Source: Tamarix chinensis (Eukaryota > Streptophyta > Magnoliopsida > Caryophyllales > Tamaricaceae). From it: a stretch of 64,000 nucleotides of DNA. Each line of letters begins with the position of its first letter. Within the stretch, counting starts at the first letter, position 1. The stretch is taken from the NCBI GenBank assembly GCA_030549775.1, contig CM060173.1, positions 63,864,367-63,928,366 on the forward strand, given 5' to 3'. Of the stretch, positions 62,198-64,000 are shown piece by piece. Below the pieces are notes generated by a model. It was not told where the DNA came from, did not search any database, and saw nothing but the letters and a program-made list of their open reading frames with translations. Both the position numbers and the translations under genes were made by a program.

Positions 62198-64000
62198 AGT
62201 TGACTATTTTTCTTGAAAAAAAAAAAGACCAAGGTCTACAAAACTCTAAATGCTAAAAAAGGGCATTGAATATTGTTCCTTTCTCCTCATCTTATATTTG
62301 ATTTGATTATATGAACCAAAATTTTTAATGAGTTATTATTGCTACTTAACTATTAAATGCAACAACCAATAATTATAACTAATCAACAAATATATAAATG
62401 AATATAGTATACCAAAAATATTAAGCTATTAGACTTAATACATGTAATAATATTTGTTGGAATTAAAAAAAATCACGCTCGATGTGTATGACATATTATT
62501 TATTGTCTGTGATTTTGCGAATTCTAGTTTGGCAATACCATGACCACAATGAAGGCAAAATCCAAACAAATAGTAGAAAATGTTCATTATGTTATTAAAT
62601 TACATTTGTGTCCTAATGCATTCAATAATACTTCTAAACTACTTTGATATCATTGTAGGGCACATAATGCATTGCAAACATGAAATGATAGAAGGTTAAT
62701 GGAATTTAGCGATGATCATGAAGGTTTCCCTTACTTCTAATTTGGTTTTAAAATTAGTATTTACCATTGATGCATGGGGATGATGAATATTGACTATTTT
62801 GTGTACCGGAGACATCCCAAATGCCAAGGACAAGAGTGATGCTTGAATCAAGTGGAAACGACAACACTAAGGAAAATAAAAATTTCAGAGAAAAATGGGA
62901 GGAAAGACTGCACACACACAAAAAAAAAAATAATTGCAAAATGATCGAGATCGCATGCCAAAATAATGATAATCAAAGTTATTCAGTTAAGAAATCATTT
63001 GAATCAACCAGAAAGTAATTGAAATTGGGAAAAAAAGTTAGAAGAGGAAAAATAGATGAAAGGAAAAAATTGAAATGAAACAGATGAGGGAGAAGTAGAA
63101 TTGATGGAGAGGGAAGAAACATCTTCTCTCACTTCATTGCTTATGTTTGTTGCTCAATGGCATCTTTTGCTTCTAGCTTTTGAATAGAATGGTTGAGGGA
63201 AGAAGAAGAATGAGAGACAAGGAAGCTAAAAATGATGAGAGACAAAGGATGAACCTGCTTTTTTTATTTTTTATTTTTATTTTTATAAGTGCTTGAAGAC
63301 TAGTTATTTTTTTTTTATTTACTATGGGCTGGGCTGGGGTTATTTGTTTGGATGAAGATTATATTAAAATTCTATTTTATAAGTAATTTATCTAGGCCTA
63401 ATTAATATAATTCTTGCTTATAATAAAAAGGTAATTTTTGAAGTAGTATTATGACAAAAAATATATGATTGTAAATGATAATTTTTAGATTACAAAATTT
63501 TGATTTAATATTTATATAAGTATATTAATTATTTTTGTTGTTTCTTGACATTCTCATTTTCAAAATTTTTCAAAATTGCCATTTACTTGTTTCTCCCTGC
63601 GGCTGTCCCTATGCAACATTGGTATTTACCTTACACCCTTGTAGTGAGCTGTGCCTATCAAAGTTGGAGATATATGGGACAAGACTCATTTGATTTATGT
63701 TGCCTATAGCTTTGTATATGTTTGATAATTTTTCTTATCTTTAGCTTAAAGTGGCCAGTCATAATAATTAGTTATTATGGGCCACAAATTCACTAGTAAA
63801 GGGGTGTTCGGGTACATCCATGTGGCACTTGAAAGGGATTTTTGGGGATTTTGGTTTTCAAGGCTTGAGCCCTATTATTAGAAGGTGAAGAGTTTGTATT
63901 GTAAATCCTGTTAATGGTTCTCTTTGTAATGCTTGAAATTCTGTGGTTAATGGTTGAGGATTAGAAGGATTAATATGGTTATCTATAAGTACTTACGGCC

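Larger units (their letters stand above)
58657..64000 (+). other. Long intron 7, runs off the window; possible GC donor
   Basis: After exon 7 the text is AAAG|GCAAGC, which fits the strong consensus of GC-AG introns better than any nearby GT. Reading through meets an in-frame TGA at 58,698-58,700. No later exon could be recognised up to 64,000, so the intron is at least 5.3 kb, against 87-307 bp for the six before it. It holds a hAT-like insertion, microsatellites and a MITE-like unit. The stretch 62,200-64,000 shows nothing further: a few A/T runs and short open frames without support. It is also possible that the gene is truncated here. Confidence 0.5.

Overview
The window is nuclear DNA from a flowering plant, probably a eudicot with a repeat-rich genome. 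It is AT-rich and has almost no long open frames outside low-complexity tracts. It carries relics of Ty3/Gypsy and Copia LTR retrotransposons, and one intron-containing host gene near the right end. No rRNA, tRNA, CRISPR array or bacterial-type operon was seen. All calls come from reading the sequence; no alignment or database search was run.

Left edge (1-2260): the decayed C-terminus of a Ty3/Gypsy polyprotein, a polypurine tract and a 2-kb 3' LTR. This LTR starts TGTAATACCCC and ends GGGGTGTTACA. It is the key to most of the window, because the same termini and internal layout recur up to position 54,978 in large non-coding units, many about 5 kb long. Three of these are flanked by perfect 5-bp target-site duplications (B TTAGA, C AACAT, D AGATG). 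Two more composites also have them (G TTCTC, H2 TCTAT). I read them as solo LTRs, intact or decayed, of a Tekay/Del-like Gypsy lineage with unusually large LTRs. Their common plan is: 5' terminus, about 1.2 kb polypyrimidine tract, a 10-bp hairpin, an array of GGTAATTTTG-type repeats, a CTTTAGGG/CCCTAAAG hairpin, an array of CCAC..TAGTGG mini-hairpins, then the 3' terminus.

Middle (15,280-42,960): a Copia element relic (5' LTR, tRNA-Met primer site, gag pseudogene, 3' LTR) split by later insertions. H2 (16,978-33,115) sits in its body and itself contains F, G and B. E (33,268-38,220) and the minus-strand unit L lie further right. H3 (43,317-48,222) contains the deletion derivative D, and J (about 48,225-54,978) contains C.

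Right (54,980-64,000): AT-rich intergenic DNA, then a plus-strand gene starting at the ATG at 56,992. Seven coding exons (about 250 codons) are visible, ending at 58,656. The following intron runs past the window edge and holds a hAT-like element, a small MITE-like unit and microsatellites. The gene encodes an acidic/basic N-terminus and a helical region; its function is not established here.
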